Assembly: GCA_023443745.1 (NCBI GenBank)
Contig: JAEZTB010000002.1
Span: forward strand, 124,001 to 188,000
Length of the DNA stretch: 64,000 nt
Direction of reading: 5' to 3'
Origin: Bacillota bacterium
GTDB lineage: Bacteria > Bacillota > Clostridia > DSM-8532
A program made the position numbers and the translations under genes. This document shows, piece after piece, positions 40,309 through 49,130 of the stretch. How positions within the stretch are numbered: the stretch's first letter is position 1; each line of letters starts with the position of its first letter. The notes below the pieces were generated by a model. It ran no database searches. It worked only from the letters and a program-made list of their open reading frames with translations, and was not told the DNA's origin.

Positions 40309-42663
40309 TTAACTGATACCTTTAAATTTCCCGGGAGTTACACCTTCATACCTTTTAAAATACCGGGTAAAGGTCTTCACATCATTATAGCCCACTCTAT
40401 CTGCTACTTCCGAAATGGTGTATTCCTCATTGGACAATAATTCCTTTGCTTTTCGGATCCTGATCTTATTCATGTAGTCCAGCAAGGGTTCTCCAGTTTG
40501 GTCTTTATAGAGCTTGGACACATAGGCGGGTGTCATATCAAAATGTTCTCCGATAGCTCCCACGTTTAAATTAACATTATTATAGTTTAGGGATATAAAT
40601 TCGCGGACTCTCTCATAGAAACCTGTGCTCTCTTTTTTTCTCTTCTCCTGAATAAAGTGACAGACAACCTTTAATATATCGGCGATTTCATCTTTCATTT
40701 CAGTAACGGTTTCACAGCCCAGCAAACCTTCGGCTGGATTTGAGTCTCCCAGAATATTGCTCTGATAGTGCACCGACAGGTCATTGATGGCTTTTAAAAT
40801 CGTCCCGGCCAGATTGAACATAACACACTTGGCTAGCTGAATTGAACGAGCCCCCTCTTCAAAATTCAATCTTAAAACTTCCTCCACGATGGCAATGGCA
40901 CCGGTAAAGTCTCCCGTTTTTATAAAGTTGATGAGCTGCTGCTCCAGCAGCATTGGATAGTAGTAGCTGTAGCCCTGGTTTTTATTTTGGCTTCCGGCCA
41001 CGTTTTTATAGCTGATTATTTTACCGCTTCCCATAACCATCCGGTGTTCCAATGCTTCCATGCATTCTGCGTAAGCCCTGGGTATTTGGTTGGCAGCATC
41101 GTGAATATTGCTTACAGCCACGGTAAAACAGATACTGAATTTTTCTTTGATAAACTCCTGTGCTTCTTTCACCGCTGCCAGTAGCGTCTCCATAGAATTT
41201 TCTTCCGAAGTGCCCTTAATACTGATGAGACAAGCGATGATATCGTCAACCTCCACCATAAAGCATTGGTTGTTCCTATTGATCATTTCTTCGGTGACAT
41301 TGCGGATAATAAACTCTGCCAGCCGCATTCCGTCTTCCTGATTCATTTCTGGCGGAGTAAAAAGCTTACCGTAGTCATCAATATAAAAGGCCATAACCGA
41401 GAACCGCCCGGACTCAATATTAACATCCAGTGCCGACAGAGGCTCACTGATAGCTACAATCTCGTTGAATCTTCCCTTCAAGAGCTTAACTAAAAGATTC
41501 TCTTTGATGATTGAGCTTTGCTGCCTTAATTTCACCGAATTCTCTTTATTTTCGTTAATCGTATATGTCAGTGCATCCTCAATAAAATTGTACTCATTGT
41601 ATTTTTTTTGCAAGGGAATACTGAGCCTTTCGGCAATCATATGAATCAGGGAATTTACAGAGCTATAGTTTCTTCTTAAGAGGATGTAGGTTGCAAATCC
41701 TGCAATCACCATGCACAACAAGAAGCTTATGTAGGTAAAGTTCCTTACATAATCCGATTTTTCCCAGAATATTTTCTTTGGCGTAACTAGAATGTATTTC
41801 CAGTCAAGAACCTGTGATGCAATGTATGTAGCAATATTCTTTTCCCCTTTGTGTTCAAGGTCAATCATTCCCTGCAGGCTCGGGAAGTCATCGTACTTAA
41901 ATGCAATAGATTCTTTGTCTTGGCTGCTAGAGGCCATAATATCACCATGCCTGTTAATGACGACAAATTCGCCGTTTGCAACCGACGGGTTCTTCTGAAT
42001 GTTATTTAAGAGCGCGGTTTCCCTTACTACGATAATCGCAATGATATCCGCAGTGTTTAAGCTGACATCTGAAATGGGCGTTGCATAAACAATGGATCTA
42101 TCGAGCAAGCTCTGGTTAGGCGCACCTTTAACAACCCTCACGGAAGTTGAGGTTACACTGCTTAAGAATTCTCTTGTCTCCTCATATCCCATTCCCAGAT
42201 AATCCTGCACATGGTTATCATGCTCTTTTAAGCTGATTCTTGCATTGGGGCTCCATAGGGTATCCATTTTTTTATAGTACAGATATAAGCCATCGATAAA
42301 CTCGTTACCGGCTTTAAATATCTTGAGGTCACGAGCAAAGTTGACCAATTGGTAAAACTCCTCGTCTTTTTCGGGTGCAGGAAGGTTAGCAGCTTTAATA
42401 ACATTATTATCAAGGCTGAGTTCATAACAAATCCGCCTGACATCCCGTAATTTACTGTCAACCTCCCGCTGTACCTGAATAAGAATAGATTCATTAGCTC
42501 GGTTTATTTCCTGCTCCAGAGTATTAATCGTTTGAATATAGATAACTGTGCTTGTGGCAATAGGAATAAACAGAATTAACAAATAGGATATAAGCCAGGT
42601 AACTCTGATGCTGCGTCTTTTATAGAAGGATACGTACTTTAAATACTTATCTTTTTCAGACAC
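40309..42663 (-). CDS. membrane-bound AraC-family regulator with Cache-like sensor (YesS/YtdP-like)
   Basis: About 784 residues. A first transmembrane span (LISYLLILFIPIATSTVIYI) and a second near residue 310 bracket an extracytoplasmic sensor domain of Cache type (DRSIVYATPISDVS, GEFVVINRHGDIMASSSQD). A cytoplasmic linker follows, then a C-terminal pair of AraC helix-turn-helix motifs (VGAIGEHFDMTPAYVSKLYKDQTG, SEVADRVGYNDVKTFTRYFKRYEGVTPGKFK). The GTG at 42663 (GGGGAAG upstream) is the best start; the longer frame runs into a repeat. Regulators of this form control pectin and other glycan loci in Bacillus relatives. It is next to the giant lyase promoter and is the likely binder of the shared operator. 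Confidence 0.9.
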   Translation of the reverse strand: MSEKDKYLKYVSFYKRRSIRVTWLISYLLILFIPIATSTVIYIQTINTLEQEINRANESILIQVQREVDSKLRDVRRICYELSLDNNVIKAANLPAPEKDEEFYQLVNFARDLKIFKAGNEFIDGLYLYYKKMDTLWSPNARISLKEHDNHVQDYLGMGYEETREFLSSVTSTSVRVVKGAPNQSLLDRSIVYATPISDVSLNTADIIAIIVVRETALLNNIQKNPSVANGEFVVINRHGDIMASSSQDKESIAFKYDDFPSLQGMIDLEHKGEKNIATYIASQVLDWKYILVTPKKIFWEKSDYVRNFTYISFLLCMVIAGFATYILLRRNYSSVNSLIHMIAERLSIPLQKKYNEYNFIEDALTYTINENKENSVKLRQQSSIIKENLLVKLLKGRFNEIVAISEPLSALDVNIESGRFSVMAFYIDDYGKLFTPPEMNQEDGMRLAEFIIRNVTEEMINRNNQCFMVEVDDIIACLISIKGTSEENSMETLLAAVKEAQEFIKEKFSICFTVAVSNIHDAANQIPRAYAECMEALEHRMVMGSGKIISYKNVAGSQNKNQGYSYYYPMLLEQQLINFIKTGDFTGAIAIVEEVLRLNFEEGARSIQLAKCVMFNLAGTILKAINDLSVHYQSNILGDSNPAEGLLGCETVTEMKDEIADILKVVCHFIQEKRKKESTGFYERVREFISLNYNNVNLNVGAIGEHFDMTPAYVSKLYKDQTGEPLLDYMNKIRIRKAKELLSNEEYTISEVADRVGYNDVKTFTRYFKRYEGVTPGKFKGIS

Positions 42664-42735
42664 AATTTCTTCCCCAATCATCCTAAAATTGATATGCGAA
42701 TATACAGAACACCGGATTTGAGTTATAAAATGGAT

Positions 42736-42808
42736 AATACGAAGTATCAATAACTTGGGTACCCGTTCGAAATTTTAATTTCGGTAACGGGTAAGGTTAT
42801 TATATCAT
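42736..42808 (-). repeat. intergenic palindromic repeat, copy 3
   Basis: Complete copy: AATACGAAGTATCAATAAC, CTTGGGT, ACCCGTTCGAAAT, loop, ATTTCGGTAACGGGTAA, then GGTTATTATATCATA. It is nearly identical to copy 4. Confidence 0.9.
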
Positions 42809-42985
42809 AGTAATTAAAAAATAAATATTATCTGATTCCATATTTTGTTCAGTATTATTTTCCTAATTTTCCTCTCTTAATCGCTTATAGAAATTTTTCC
42901 AAATCATTAGTCTTTAATACATTTGTCATCCTTGAATGACTCTTGATCTTCTCATTCCAATGGTTAATTATTTGTTCTTTTTATT

Positions 42986-43058
42986 AATACGAAGTATCAA
43001 TAACTTGGGAACCCGTTCGATATTTTTAATTTCGATAACGGGTAACGTTATTATATCT
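42986..43058 (-). repeat. intergenic palindromic repeat, copy 4
   Basis: Complete copy: AATACGAAGTATCAATAAC, CTTGGGA, ACCCGTTCGATAT, loop, ATTTCGATAACGGGTAA, then CGTTATTATATCT. It shares the 2-nt bulge and the flanking AATAAC/GTTATT pairing with the other copies. Confidence 0.9.
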
Positions 43059-43195
43059 ACCCAGAATAGTGGTACCATATAAATAACCTTAAGGCATTAA
43101 GATAGGCCATTTACATTCTTTTACGTAACACATTATGATTTTTGTGGTACAATCTCATGTGTGATTTTTAATGCCTGAACTTCCAGGAGGTAATC

Positions 43196-44929
43196 ATGAA
43201 GAAACTACTTATCTACTTAAAAGAATACAAAAAAGAGAGTGTTCTTGGGCCACTATTTAAGCTGCTGGAGGCTTCTTTAGAGTTACTCGTACCCCTTGTC
43301 ATAGCGGCTATTATCGATAATGGTATTGCAAATAACGATAAGGGCTATATTGTAAAAATGTGCCTGATATTGGTCACACTCGGCATAGTTGGCCTGTTCT
43401 TTTCTATCACGGCTCAGTATTATGCCGCAAAGGCGTCCGCCGGTTTTGTAAAAAAAATTAAGCACGCCTTGTTTAAACATATCGGACAGCTGTCCTTCTC
43501 TGAAATGGATACGCTGGGCACCTCAACCCTGATTACCAGAATGACCAGCGATATGAATCAGGTGTATAATGGCATAAACCTGACGCTCCGCCTGCTGCTC
43601 CGTTCTCCGTTTGTGGTATTCGGCGCTATGATTATGGCGTTTACCATCGATGTAAAAGCGGCACTCCTATTTGCGGTTGCAATTCCAATACTCTCCGTAG
43701 TCGTATTCGGTATTATGCTTGTCTGTATCCCCCTTTACAAAAAGGTACAGGCACGTCTGGATAAAGTTCTTGGCATTACCCGCGGAAACCTGACCGGTGT
43801 CCGTGTCATTCGCGCGTTTTGCAAGGAAGAGGAAGAAATAAAAGAATTCAAAAACAGGAATGAAGAGCTAACCGCCATCCAGAAGCATGTTGGCCGCATT
43901 TCAGCACTGATGAATCCGATTACTTATGTCATTATTAACCTCGCTATTATTGCACTGCTCCGAACCGGCGCAATCCGTGTGGAAGCAGGCATTATCACAC
44001 AGGGTGCTGTGGTGGCTCTCTACAACTACATGTCCCAGATTCTGGTTGAACTTATTAAGCTCGCAAGCCTTATAATCAGCATTACAAAAGCTGTGGCTTG
44101 TGGAAACAGAATTCAAGGGGTTTTCGAAATTGAGTCCAGTCTTGTTGAGCAAGATACTCTACCTAAACAGAATCCCAGTCAATATGCGGTTGAATTCAGA
44201 CACGCGGACCTTCGATATAAAAATGCAGGTGCCAATTCTTTAACCGATATGGACTTTGTAGTGCGGCATGGCGAAACCATCGGTATCATCGGCGGCACAG
44301 GCTCCGGTAAATCCTCACTTGTGAATATGATCCCCCGTTTCTATGATGCAACCGAAGGGGCTGTACTTATAGATGGTATTGATGTTAAAGACTACCCTTT
44401 GGAAGAGCTGCGGGACAAAATAGGTGTGGTTCCTCAAAAAGCGGTGCTTTTTAAGGGCACTATCCGTGATAACATGCGGTGGGGTAAAAAAGATGCCACT
44501 GATGAAGAAATGATGGAGGCCATCACTGTTGCACAGGCCAAGGAGATTGTAGCCGGTAAGGAAAATGGACTTGATCACAAAATAGAGCAAGGCGGCAAGA
44601 ATCTTTCCGGCGGTCAAAAACAGCGTTTCACCATTGCAAGAGCGCTGGTGAAAAAGCCTGAAATTCTGATTCTTGATGACAGCGCCTCTGCCTTGGACTT
44701 CGCAACTGACGCGGCACTTCGTAAGGCTATCCGTGAAATGGCATATAGTCCCACTGTGTTCATTGTATCCCAGAGAGCTTCCTCCATCCAATACGCTGAC
44801 AAAATCATTGTTCTGGATGACGGCAAAGTGGTTGGCATTGGCACGCATGACGAGCTTTTGGACACCTGTGAGGTTTACCGTGAAATTTATTATTCTCAGT
44901 TTAAAAAGGAGGAAAAGTATCATGGCTGA
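43196..44929 (+). CDS. heterodimeric ABC exporter, subunit with degenerate catalytic site
   Basis: A 577-residue half-transporter: six membrane spans (about 1-310) and an ABC domain with Walker A GGTGSGKSSLVNM and signature LSGGQKQRFTIARAL. Walker B is ILILDDSASALD: the catalytic Glu is replaced by Asp, the mark of the degenerate site in BmrC/TM287-type heterodimers. AGGAGG lies 5 nt before the ATG. The stop overlaps the next gene by 8 bp, whose product keeps the catalytic Glu, so the two form one exporter for drugs or lipids. Transported compound unknown. Confidence 0.92.
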   Translation: MKKLLIYLKEYKKESVLGPLFKLLEASLELLVPLVIAAIIDNGIANNDKGYIVKMCLILVTLGIVGLFFSITAQYYAAKASAGFVKKIKHALFKHIGQLSFSEMDTLGTSTLITRMTSDMNQVYNGINLTLRLLLRSPFVVFGAMIMAFTIDVKAALLFAVAIPILSVVVFGIMLVCIPLYKKVQARLDKVLGITRGNLTGVRVIRAFCKEEEEIKEFKNRNEELTAIQKHVGRISALMNPITYVIINLAIIALLRTGAIRVEAGIITQGAVVALYNYMSQILVELIKLASLIISITKAVACGNRIQGVFEIESSLVEQDTLPKQNPSQYAVEFRHADLRYKNAGANSLTDMDFVVRHGETIGIIGGTGSGKSSLVNMIPRFYDATEGAVLIDGIDVKDYPLEELRDKIGVVPQKAVLFKGTIRDNMRWGKKDATDEEMMEAITVAQAKEIVAGKENGLDHKIEQGGKNLSGGQKQRFTIARALVKKPEILILDDSASALDFATDAALRKAIREMAYSPTVFIVSQRASSIQYADKIIVLDDGKVVGIGTHDELLDTCEVYREIYYSQFKKEEKYHG

Positions 44930-46670
44930 TAAGAAAATTCAAAAAGGCACGTTAAAAAAGGTTCTGCATTATATTGGCCGTTATCGCTTCCTTCTTGCTC
45001 TATCTATTTTCTTTGCGGCTGTTTCAGTCGCCTTAACCCTATATGTCCCCATCCTGATTGGTAAGGCCATTGACTATATGGTGGGCAAAGGTCGAGTGGA
45101 TTTTGAGAGCATTATGGCCCTACTTGTTAAAATCGGTGTAATTGTTGGTGCTACAGCCATCGTTCAATGGCTGATGAACATTATGAACAATAGGATCACC
45201 TTCCATGTGATTCGTGATGTACGTAATGAGGCGTTCAAAAAAATAGAGGTTCTGCCACTTAAATACATCGACGCCCGTTCTGTTGGTGAGATTGTGAGCC
45301 GTGTCATTGCCGATGTTGATCAGTTTGCCGACGGATTGCTTATGGGCTTTACGCAATTGTTTACCGGCGTTGTCACCATACTCGGCACTTTGATTTTCAT
45401 GGTGACCATCGACTGGAAAATTACCCTTGTGGTGGTGCTTCTGACCCCGCTTTCTCTTTTCGTTGCTCGATTTATTGCAAAGCGCACCTATGATATGTTC
45501 AAGCTGCAGTCTGAAATCCGTGGTGAACAAACCGCTCTGATCGACGAAATGATCAGCAACCAAAAGGTTGTACAGGCATTCTCCCAAGAGAAGGAAGTGT
45601 TGGAGCAGTTTGACGAAATCAATGACAGATTGGAGAAACATTCCCTCAGAGCTACCTTTTTCTCCTCCATTACAAATCCAAGTACAAGGTTTGTCAACAG
45701 TCTTGTTTATGCCGGAGTCGGTTTGACAGGTGCTTTGGCAGCTGTCAGCGGCGGGATCACCGTTGGCGGGCTATCCATCTTTCTGAGCTATGCCAACCAG
45801 TATACCAAGCCCTTTAATGAGATTTCAGGCGTAATTACAGAGCTTCAGAACGCCTTGGCCTGCGCTGCCCGTATCTTTGACTTGATAGAAGAGGAACCGC
45901 AAATTCCTAATGCTGCAGACGCAGCAGTTCTTTCCGATATAAAAGGGAATATATCCCTTGATCATGTAGCCTTTTCTTATGTGCCTGACCGTCCGCTGAT
46001 TCGTGATTTCAATTTAAATGTAAAGCCGGGTCAAAGGGTCGCTATTGTTGGTCCGACAGGGTGCGGAAAAACAACCGTCATCAACCTTCTCATGCGCTTT
46101 TATGATGTGAACAGCGGCAGAATCATGGTGGAGGGAAAGGACATTCGTCATATAACACGAAAGAGCCTGCGTCAAGGCTTTGGCATGGTACTCCAGGAAA
46201 CCTGGCTCAAGGAAGGCACTATCCGTGATAATATTATTATGGGTAAGCCCCATGCCACCGAAGAAGAAATCATTGCTGCGGCAAAGGCTTCTCACGCCCA
46301 CAGCTTCATCAAGCGGTTACCCCAGGGCTATGATACCGTTATCATCGAGGATGGCGGCAGTCTTTCCCAAGGTCAGAAGCAGCTTCTCTGTATCGCTCGT
46401 GTCATGCTATGCCTGCCACCCATGCTGATTTTAGATGAAGCCACCTCTTCTATTGACACCCGAACGGAAATTAAAATTCAGGAAGCCTTTGCAAGGCTGA
46501 TGCAAGGTCGATCAAGCTTTATCGTGGCCCACCGGCTTTCCACCATTCGGGAAGCAGACATTATCCTCGTTATGAGAGACGGCAATATTGTTGAACAGGG
46601 TAATCATGATGATTTGCTTGCGAAAAACGGTTTCTATGCCAACTTGTATAACAGCCAGTTTGCAATATGA
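44922..46670 (+). CDS. heterodimeric ABC exporter, catalytic subunit
   Basis: A 582-residue partner half-transporter. The frame is open from 44673, but that part lies inside the first subunit gene; the ATG at 44922 has AGGAGG 9 nt upstream (MADKKIQKGTLKK). It has six spans, Walker A GPTGCGKTTVINL, signature LSQGQKQLLCIARVM and Walker B MLILDEATSSID with the intact Glu. With the upstream subunit it forms an asymmetric exporter. The second gene overlaps the first by 8 bp, so translation is coupled. Confidence 0.93.
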   Translation: MADKKIQKGTLKKVLHYIGRYRFLLALSIFFAAVSVALTLYVPILIGKAIDYMVGKGRVDFESIMALLVKIGVIVGATAIVQWLMNIMNNRITFHVIRDVRNEAFKKIEVLPLKYIDARSVGEIVSRVIADVDQFADGLLMGFTQLFTGVVTILGTLIFMVTIDWKITLVVVLLTPLSLFVARFIAKRTYDMFKLQSEIRGEQTALIDEMISNQKVVQAFSQEKEVLEQFDEINDRLEKHSLRATFFSSITNPSTRFVNSLVYAGVGLTGALAAVSGGITVGGLSIFLSYANQYTKPFNEISGVITELQNALACAARIFDLIEEEPQIPNAADAAVLSDIKGNISLDHVAFSYVPDRPLIRDFNLNVKPGQRVAIVGPTGCGKTTVINLLMRFYDVNSGRIMVEGKDIRHITRKSLRQGFGMVLQETWLKEGTIRDNIIMGKPHATEEEIIAAAKASHAHSFIKRLPQGYDTVIIEDGGSLSQGQKQLLCIARVMLCLPPMLILDEATSSIDTRTEIKIQEAFARLMQGRSSFIVAHRLSTIREADIILVMRDGNIVEQGNHDDLLAKNGFYANLYNSQFAI

Positions 46671-46772
46671 CCTAATGGAGCAATTGTCCCAATCCACTAA
46701 AAAAATATTATGATATGATAAAAGCAGATGTGAAAAGCTATAGTGTAATCATTCATGTTTTAGGGGCATCAT

Positions 46773-47501
46773 ATGCATTATATAGTTTTTGATCTGGAAT
46801 TTAATCAGGATGCATCAAGTGAGAGGTTCTCCAAATCTCTCTTTGAAATCATACAAATAGGTGCAATAAAGCTAGATTCAGATTTTAGCACCTTGGCGAC
46901 TTTTAACCGCTTTGTTAAGCCTGCCATATATAAAAAGATAACGCCGCTTGTCACAGATTTAACCGGCATCACACTGGAACAGCTACAATCAGAGGAATAC
47001 TTTCCTGATGTTTATCAAGACTTCATTTTGTTTATAGGCGGGAGTGATGCCGTATTTTGCAGTTGGGGATTATCCGATATAAGAGAACTATTTAGAAATA
47101 TTGATTACTACAAGCTTGATAAGCAGCCTTTGCCGCACATGTTTATCAACCTGCAGCCCCATGCTTCAAGGCATTTGGGCCTTAGCTCAAAAAGATTGCT
47201 TCGGCTGCAGAACGTAGTTGAATCCTTGAATATCGCAAAAAAGTATGATTTTCACCATGCACTTTACGATGCCTATTACACAGCCGAAATTTTTATAAAA
47301 ATAAACCCTTCCTCAATCCAGCCACAGCGCTACGATCCAAGCTACGTTAAAACCAAACCGAGACAAAGAAAACAAAAAATTGACTTTGCCGGTCTCATTG
47401 AGCAATTTGAAAAAATGTATGCCCGCACCATGAACGAAGACGAGCAGGAGATGATTAAGCTTGCCTATAAAATGGGCAGAACTCATCAGTTCTTAAAGTA
47501 A
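46773..47501 (+). CDS. DEDDh 3'-5' exonuclease (KapD/RNase-T-like)
   Basis: A 242-residue single-domain exonuclease. Exo I is YIVFDLEFNQ (Asp, Glu), Exo II lies in AVFCSWGLSDIRELF (Asp), and Exo III is FHHALYDAYYTAEIF (His, Asp), giving the DEDDh set. It is similar to stand-alone KapD/CRN-like proteins of Firmicutes that act on RNA or DNA ends. AGGGG precedes the ATG. It lies alone between the exporter and the converging amino-acid transporter. The natural substrate is unknown. Confidence 0.85.
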   Translation: MHYIVFDLEFNQDASSERFSKSLFEIIQIGAIKLDSDFSTLATFNRFVKPAIYKKITPLVTDLTGITLEQLQSEEYFPDVYQDFILFIGGSDAVFCSWGLSDIRELFRNIDYYKLDKQPLPHMFINLQPHASRHLGLSSKRLLRLQNVVESLNIAKKYDFHHALYDAYYTAEIFIKINPSSIQPQRYDPSYVKTKPRQRKQKIDFAGLIEQFEKMYARTMNEDEQEMIKLAYKMGRTHQFLK

Positions 47502-47549
47502 ATTTGTTGAGAATTAAAAAGCGCCCCCGACCTTTTCCTTCAAAGGTAT

Positions 47550-48374
47550 TCACAATACCTTTGATAGAAATTCCTTGGTTCTTGCATTTTGCGGATTTGA
47601 GAAGATTTCACCCGGAGTATTTTCCTCAAGAATCTTTCCTTCATCCATAAACAAAACGCGAGTGGCAACTTCTCTTGCAAAACCCATTTCGTGAGTCACG
47701 ATAACCATGGTCATTCCTTCATTGGCAAGCTGCTTGATAAGATCCAGAACCTCACCTACCATTTCCGGGTCAAGGGCTGAAGTGGGCTCATCAAATAACA
47801 TCACTTTTGGGTTCATGGCAAGGGCGCGTACAATTGCAATTCTTTGTTTCTGGCCACCGGACAGGGTTGAGGGATAGGCCTCTGCTTTATCCTCAAGGCC
47901 GATTCTTTTGAGCAAACGGATAGCATTTTCTTTTGCTTCGACCTTTATCGCTGCACGGGTTGTATTAATTTCATAGAGCGCTTTTTTTTTCTTTGCAAAC
48001 ACATTGCTTATTTTAATGAAGAAATTCTTTGTTTTCTTCATGCGAAGATCATGAGTTGCGATGTGCATAGGTGCCAACATAATGTTGCCAATAACAGTCT
48101 TGTTGTTAAACAGATTGAACTGCTGAAAAACCATACCCATATGCCTACGATGAATGTTAATGTCAACCTTCATATCGGCTATGTCAACGCCTTCAAAGAT
48201 GACAGATCCGCTTGTGGGGTCTTCCATACAGTTAAGGCAACGTAAAAACGTACTTTTACCGCTTCCGGAAGGGCCTATGATAGCGACCTTTTCACCTTCT
48301 GTAATATTATTGGTAATGCCTTTTAATACTTCCAGCTTACCGAAGTTCTTTTTAAGATTAATGACTTCTATCAC
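47550..48374 (-). CDS. polar amino-acid ABC transporter ATPase (GlnQ-like) with lysine-rich insert
   Basis: A 274-residue ATPase: Walker A GPSGSGKSTFLRCLN, signature LSGGQKQRIAIVRAL, Walker B VMLFDEPTSALD, H loop IVTHEM. An insert of about 35 residues, rich in Lys (KKTKNFFIKISNVFAKKKKA), follows the Q-loop region and makes it longer than the usual 240 residues. The GTG at 48374 is the start and overlaps the permease end by 17 bp. It powers the importer formed with the next two genes upstream. The C-terminal codons lie in a hairpin (TCAAAGGTATT ... AATACCTTTGA). Confidence 0.92.
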   Translation of the reverse strand: MIEVINLKKNFGKLEVLKGITNNITEGEKVAIIGPSGSGKSTFLRCLNCMEDPTSGSVIFEGVDIADMKVDINIHRRHMGMVFQQFNLFNNKTVIGNIMLAPMHIATHDLRMKKTKNFFIKISNVFAKKKKALYEINTTRAAIKVEAKENAIRLLKRIGLEDKAEAYPSTLSGGQKQRIAIVRALAMNPKVMLFDEPTSALDPEMVGEVLDLIKQLANEGMTMVIVTHEMGFAREVATRVLFMDEGKILEENTPGEIFSNPQNARTKEFLSKVL

Positions 48375-49068
48375 TTTTTCTTAGGCTCCTTTCCATTATT
48401 TTAACGAGCATTGCAATGATCATAACCAAAACAATATAAATGACCGCCATAACAAGATAGGGAACCATAAATTCATAACTGTTGGTACCTATATAATTAA
48501 ATGCAACATATAAATCGGCAGCACCAACGAAGCTTACAACCGACGTTTCCTTGATGAGGGCTATGAACTCATTGCCAAGGGTAGGCAGTATGTTTTTAAT
48601 GGCTTGTGGAACAACAACCTTAAGCATGGTTACCCCATAGCTTAAACCCACCGCACGGCCTGCCTCCATCTGGCCCGAGTCTACCGACAGAATGCCTCCT
48701 CGCATAATTTCCGAGACATAAGCACCGCTGTTAAAGCCAAATACCAGAACGCAAACATTAAGGGCTGGCATATTGACCCCAATCAACGGCAGAATAACAT
48801 AATAGGCCACCAAAAGCTGGACAACAACCGGTGAGCCCCTAAACAAGCCGACATAAAATCTGCAAATGCCATTGAGTATTCTCGGCAGCCTTTTATATTT
48901 CGGAAAAACTTCAACAACGGCAATTAAGGTACCAATGATGATACCTATGGCCAAACCGACAATGGCAATATACAATGTGTTTTGAAGACCGGTCAGAACC
49001 TTTGAATAACCGCCGTTTTCGTAGAATATCTCCCAAAACTTTTCTAATTTTCTATCAAAATTCCCCAT
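48358..49068 (-). CDS. polar amino-acid ABC transporter permease (HisM/GlnP-like)
   Basis: A 236-residue permease with about five spans. The family loop is GQMEAGRAVGLSYGVTMLKVVVPQAIKN, and LFRGSPVVVQLLVAYYVILP matches the amino-acid permease group. AAGGGA precedes the ATG at 49068; the longer frame from 49119 runs through a hairpin and is unlikely. It is between the binding-protein gene and the ATPase gene. A single permease suggests a homodimer. Confidence 0.93.
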   Translation of the reverse strand: MGNFDRKLEKFWEIFYENGGYSKVLTGLQNTLYIAIVGLAIGIIIGTLIAVVEVFPKYKRLPRILNGICRFYVGLFRGSPVVVQLLVAYYVILPLIGVNMPALNVCVLVFGFNSGAYVSEIMRGGILSVDSGQMEAGRAVGLSYGVTMLKVVVPQAIKNILPTLGNEFIALIKETSVVSFVGAADLYVAFNYIGTNSYEFMVPYLVMAVIYIVLVMIIAMLVKIMERSLRKSDRSH

Positions 49069-49084
49069 ATTATCCCTTACATTA

Positions 49085-49112
49085 CAGTACCCCGCAGCTT
49101 TAGCGGGGTACT
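49085..49112 (-). terminator. intercistronic hairpin between binding protein and permease genes
   Basis: CAGTACCCCGC and GCGGGGTACTG form a perfect 11-bp stem with a 6-nt loop, 18 bp after the binding-protein stop. No T run follows on the minus strand. The position is the same as in the sugar transporter operon, consistent with raising binding-protein message over the membrane parts. Confidence 0.75.
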
Positions 49113-49130
49113 GTATCATGATGCATCGAT

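Larger units (their letters stand above)
42664..43195. other. 532-bp divergent intergenic region
   Basis: It lies between the AraC gene (minus) and the ABC exporter (plus). It holds repeat copies 3 and 4, about 250 bp apart in the same orientation. TACAAT at 43148-43153 is a plausible -10 for the exporter, with no clear -35. The remainder is AT-rich with no supported frame. Confidence 0.7.

Noticed and set aside
44673..44921. N-terminal extension of the second ABC exporter subunit
   Set aside because: It overlaps the first subunit in another frame; the ATG at 44922 has a strong AGGAGG and a normal family N-terminus.
47540..47564. Stem TCAAAGGTATT/AATACCTTTGA as terminator of the exonuclease or ATPase gene
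   Set aside because: No T tract follows on either strand and it overlaps the ATPase coding end; too weak to call.
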